Below are positions 61,166 to 64,000 of a stretch of DNA of 64,000 nt, one piece after another (the stretch's first letter is position 1; the number at the start of each line of letters is the position of its first letter). Under the pieces are notes generated by a model. That model was not told the DNA's origin and did no database searches. It saw nothing but the letters and a program-made list of their open reading frames with translations. The stretch comes from Flavivirga rizhaonensis. Lineage in GTDB: Bacteria > Bacteroidota > Bacteroidia > Flavobacteriales > Flavobacteriaceae. The position numbers and the translations under genes are program-made. Where the stretch lies: NCBI RefSeq assembly GCF_004791695.1, contig NZ_SRSO01000019.1, forward strand, positions 1-64,000, in the 5' to 3' direction.

Positions 61166-63826
61166 ATGCTAAATATTTCTAAAAAGTTTTTTTTAATTCT
61201 TAATCTCATCGTTTTATGCGTTTCTGGTCTTCATGCACAAAATTTTGTTACAGATAAAAATGCCATAAGACATGCTGTTATAGGCTCCATAGGGAATCAA
61301 AATGTATTATTTATTGGTGAATTAGATGGGGGTTTGTCTTGTTATACTATGGAAGGAAAGAGGTTATGGGACTATGCCCCTGAAATCTCTGCGGTTTTGT
61401 TTGAAATAGAAGCTGCTGATATAGATAATGATGGAAGTGATGAATTATTAGCAGCCAATGCAAATGGGACCATATATTGTTTTAACCATTTAGGTGAGTT
61501 ACTCTGGGAATTTAAGCCTAAAAACAAGGTAAGGTTTTCTGAAGTGGCAGTGGTTAAAAATAATGACAAAGTTCAAATTTTCGCTGGAGGTAATAATTAT
61601 TTTTTATATGAATTAGACATCAAAGGGCATATAATATCCAAAACACCAATTGAAGGTGTAATACGAAAAATAGAAGGAGGTAATTTTATTGATGCTAATA
61701 CACAAAGTCTTTTTGTAATGACTTATGCACATGATAAATTTCGCTGGGAATTTATGGGTTTTTTAGATGCAGAAACAAAAGCAGTCATAAAACGTGTTAG
61801 TTATACAGATAGAAGGCTTAAAAATTTACGAAGAGCAATGGTTACTGATATCTCAGTAAATGATATAAACAATGACTCTAAGGCAGATATTCTATTTTTT
61901 GGCGATGATAAATTCAAACCTCTATTTATTGCTCTAAATAGTGATTTCGATGTTCTGGCTGAGTACTTAGGGAATAAAAAGCAAATACAGCGATATGCAC
62001 ATGCTCAAGGAGTTTTCTTAGCCACTAGAAATGAAATTATGCTACAGTATGGAGGTATTTTAATGGTTTTAGATACGAAGGGCAACCGTATAGGAACATC
62101 GGGTTCTAAATATGGTAGAAATGTTTTCAGTGATTTTGCATTCGACCCAAGATCAAATCAGTTGGTTGCAGCGGGTTCTGTGGATGGTGGAAATAACATA
62201 TGTTTTTATGATTTAGAAAAGCCTAAATGGTGGCTCACAACACATAAAAAGCAAGGTAGAATGCTTGAAGTTGAAAAGAACTTAGACGTTTTATACCAGC
62301 AAATATTAAATTTTAAATTACCAGCATATCAAAAGCCATCTGAAAAAGAATGGGTAATGATAACAAAAGAAAAAATCGACCCAAAACTTAAGTCATTAAA
62401 TGGTACAGATGTAAAGTTTGTAATTCAAAAATCTCCAAAAGAGAGTACCGATCGTTCTCATTTAGTAGCCGTTTTAGGAAATATAGCCTTAAAAAAAGAC
62501 AAGCGAGGAACGTATCAAGATACCCGTGAAGATATTATTCAAATGGCTAAAGATTTTGAAACCAGAAAACAACCCTTTACATTTTGGGCTGGACATGGTA
62601 ATGATCCATTTTATATTCAAATTGAAACCTTAGAAAAAATATTAGAGGTTGCGCCAAATACATGCTATGGTTTTGTGTATGCAGAAATGGATAAGGTAGA
62701 AGACCCAAGAGTGATTCATTTTGTTGAAGAGTATCTTCCAAGATTAGCAAAAGCCATACGAAAAAATAATCAAGCAAAATTATACTTCAGATATAAAAAT
62801 ATGTTTTGGGCAGCAACATCGCACTTACCATTATGGAAAGACATGTTTTTTTCTGGCAAATACAACGATTTTTTAGTGCCAGCTTCTGAAGACACAAGTA
62901 ATAGAATTCAAGATTTAAATTTAGCGGGACGTATAGGTATGCATTCAGGAGGGTATGTAAACGACTTTGCTATGCGTTTAATTGATGATAATCCTACAAG
63001 TTGGCGGCCATTATCACCAGGTGGACAGAATTCAGTATCTCCGTATCTAAGACAAGGTGTTATAATGGCAGCTTATGGAGCACGTTATGGAATAGTATCA
63101 ACAAGTGGATTCGTCGAGCCTCCAGGGCTTAATATATTATTTGCACTTATGAAATCAGGTGTACTTCCTGTAGTTGAAAAAGAAAATATTCAATCCATTA
63201 GCTCATGGCATTTAATAAAAGATGTAGATGAAGAATTGATTCACTCAGTTGATAATCATCATAATTTAAAGCAATATAAACGAGATGATGATAATGCCGT
63301 ATTTTCCCTAGCTCAAATGCATTGGGCAGGTACAAATATTCCAAAATATGATTATTCTTATGCAGCCCTTGGTGTCAAATATCGTTGGTTAAATTACTTA
63401 CCTGAAATTCCAAATGGCATGGTGCCAGTAGCTCCAATAGAATCAAAACACATATTGGAAAATAAAAAAACACCCTACTTTGTTTCAAATACAAAGGTAG
63501 GCTTTTCTAATGGTGAGCATGTATCAGCAAAAACCTTTGGAGATACCATAAAAAAAGTGATAGAAAAAGGTGCAAAACGTATGTTTTTAACTGTAAAAGG
63601 AGCTTCTTGGAGTCTTGTTAAATTAGACGAAAACCATAGTAGATTAATATTGGTTGATCCAGGATATATTAATCCTCAAAGAAGAAAAGTCGAAATAAAT
63701 TTTCAAAATATGGAACCAAAGTTAATTAGTGATATTCTAAGTAAAGAAGTTTTTAAAATAACAGATAAAAAATGTTCCTTAAATATACCTGCAGGTTCAA
63801 TGCGATTTATAGACATTAGCTATTAG
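61166..63826 (+). CDS. Second GH150-like protein (divergent lambda-carrageenase homologue)
   Basis: An 886-residue secreted protein (signal ends near GLHAQ) with the same layout as the GH150-like protein at 44409. The propeller has ADIDNDGSDELLAANANGTI. Shared C-terminal blocks are FWAGHGNDPFYIQIETLE, YAEMDKVED, FLVPASEDTSNR, NLAGRIGMHSGGYVND and the ending DILSKEVFKITDKK. Identity between the two is clear but modest, so they probably act on different bonds or sulfation patterns. The alternative is that this copy belongs to an uncharacterised sister family. It is the last gene of the cluster. Confidence 0.68.
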   Translation: MLNISKKFFLILNLIVLCVSGLHAQNFVTDKNAIRHAVIGSIGNQNVLFIGELDGGLSCYTMEGKRLWDYAPEISAVLFEIEAADIDNDGSDELLAANANGTIYCFNHLGELLWEFKPKNKVRFSEVAVVKNNDKVQIFAGGNNYFLYELDIKGHIISKTPIEGVIRKIEGGNFIDANTQSLFVMTYAHDKFRWEFMGFLDAETKAVIKRVSYTDRRLKNLRRAMVTDISVNDINNDSKADILFFGDDKFKPLFIALNSDFDVLAEYLGNKKQIQRYAHAQGVFLATRNEIMLQYGGILMVLDTKGNRIGTSGSKYGRNVFSDFAFDPRSNQLVAAGSVDGGNNICFYDLEKPKWWLTTHKKQGRMLEVEKNLDVLYQQILNFKLPAYQKPSEKEWVMITKEKIDPKLKSLNGTDVKFVIQKSPKESTDRSHLVAVLGNIALKKDKRGTYQDTREDIIQMAKDFETRKQPFTFWAGHGNDPFYIQIETLEKILEVAPNTCYGFVYAEMDKVEDPRVIHFVEEYLPRLAKAIRKNNQAKLYFRYKNMFWAATSHLPLWKDMFFSGKYNDFLVPASEDTSNRIQDLNLAGRIGMHSGGYVNDFAMRLIDDNPTSWRPLSPGGQNSVSPYLRQGVIMAAYGARYGIVSTSGFVEPPGLNILFALMKSGVLPVVEKENIQSISSWHLIKDVDEELIHSVDNHHNLKQYKRDDDNAVFSLAQMHWAGTNIPKYDYSYAALGVKYRWLNYLPEIPNGMVPVAPIESKHILENKKTPYFVSNTKVGFSNGEHVSAKTFGDTIKKVIEKGAKRMFLTVKGASWSLVKLDENHSRLILVDPGYINPQRRKVEINFQNMEPKLISDILSKEVFKITDKKCSLNIPAGSMRFIDISY

Positions 63827-64000
63827 TTTTAGTTGCCCATATTACAATATTTACCTAGATGCACATTGAAATTATTCTAAAAGACCTAAGTCTTTATTCT
63901 CAAAGTTACTTTTGATGATATATAACTGTTCACAATAATCCAATATTAAATTTAATTATGATTTTTTTCCAAAGCTTTATTAGAGCGTCATTTATTTTAT
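63827..64000. other. Non-coding end of window
   Basis: AT-rich sequence after the last gene. I see no start of a new gene and no clear hairpin terminator. Confidence 0.5.

Overview
The window reads as a low-GC marine Flavobacteriaceae (Bacteroidota) genome fragment. It has SusC/SusD pairs, hybrid two-component systems (HTCS), a T9SS sorting tail, many lipoprotein signals and a high density of sulfatases. Gene content points to breakdown of sulfated red-algal galactans (agar/porphyran-type and carrageenan-type). No tRNA, rRNA, CRISPR array or intact mobile element was seen.

Left part (1-18427, minus strand). The window opens inside a GH29 gene with visibly higher GC. A nine-gene operon follows, read right to left: GH2 lipoprotein, zinc alcohol dehydrogenase, KduD-like SDR, AldA-like aldehyde dehydrogenase, GH3, enolase-superfamily cycloisomerase, aldose 1-epimerase, RhaT-type sugar symporter, LacZ-type GH2. 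Upstream lie an AraC regulator and a GH117 3,6-anhydro-galactosidase. Together these make a coherent route: GH117 and GH2 release 3,6-anhydro-L-galactose and galactose. The dehydrogenase and cycloisomerase open the anhydro sugar to 2-keto-3-deoxy-galactonate. The ADH/SDR pair plausibly epimerises this to KDG. KDG kinase and aldolase are not in the window.

Middle part (18428-39376). An HTCS faces a plus-strand SusC-SusD-surface glycan-binding protein operon that ends at a strong terminator. Two large FG-GAP/UnbV (CRTAC1-like) proteins and a GH29 lipoprotein follow. A housekeeping thioredoxin reductase gene then sits alone between two stretches of decayed sequence (outer-membrane protein remnant, IS982-like transposase remnant, sulfatase tail).

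Right part (39377-64000, plus strand). A second HTCS is followed by gene remnants, then a GH150 lambda-carrageenase-like protein, more remnants, and a tight cluster: two sulfatases, an FAD oxidoreductase, two sulfatases, a GH110 alpha-1,3-galactosidase, a two-domain esterase, a fifth sulfatase and a second, divergent GH150-like protein. GH150 + GH110 + sulfatases fits lambda-carrageenan-type substrates. No SusC/D pair sits in this half, so it may share the pair at 22888-27743.

The most notable points are the apparent lambda-carrageenan locus with two divergent GH150-like enzymes, its unexplained FAD oxidoreductase and double esterase, its coupling to an anhydrogalactose pathway, and the many gene remnants (including a 48-bp exact duplication of a sulfatase tail) showing that this locus is turning over. 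All family assignments come from motifs and recalled family features; no database search was run.
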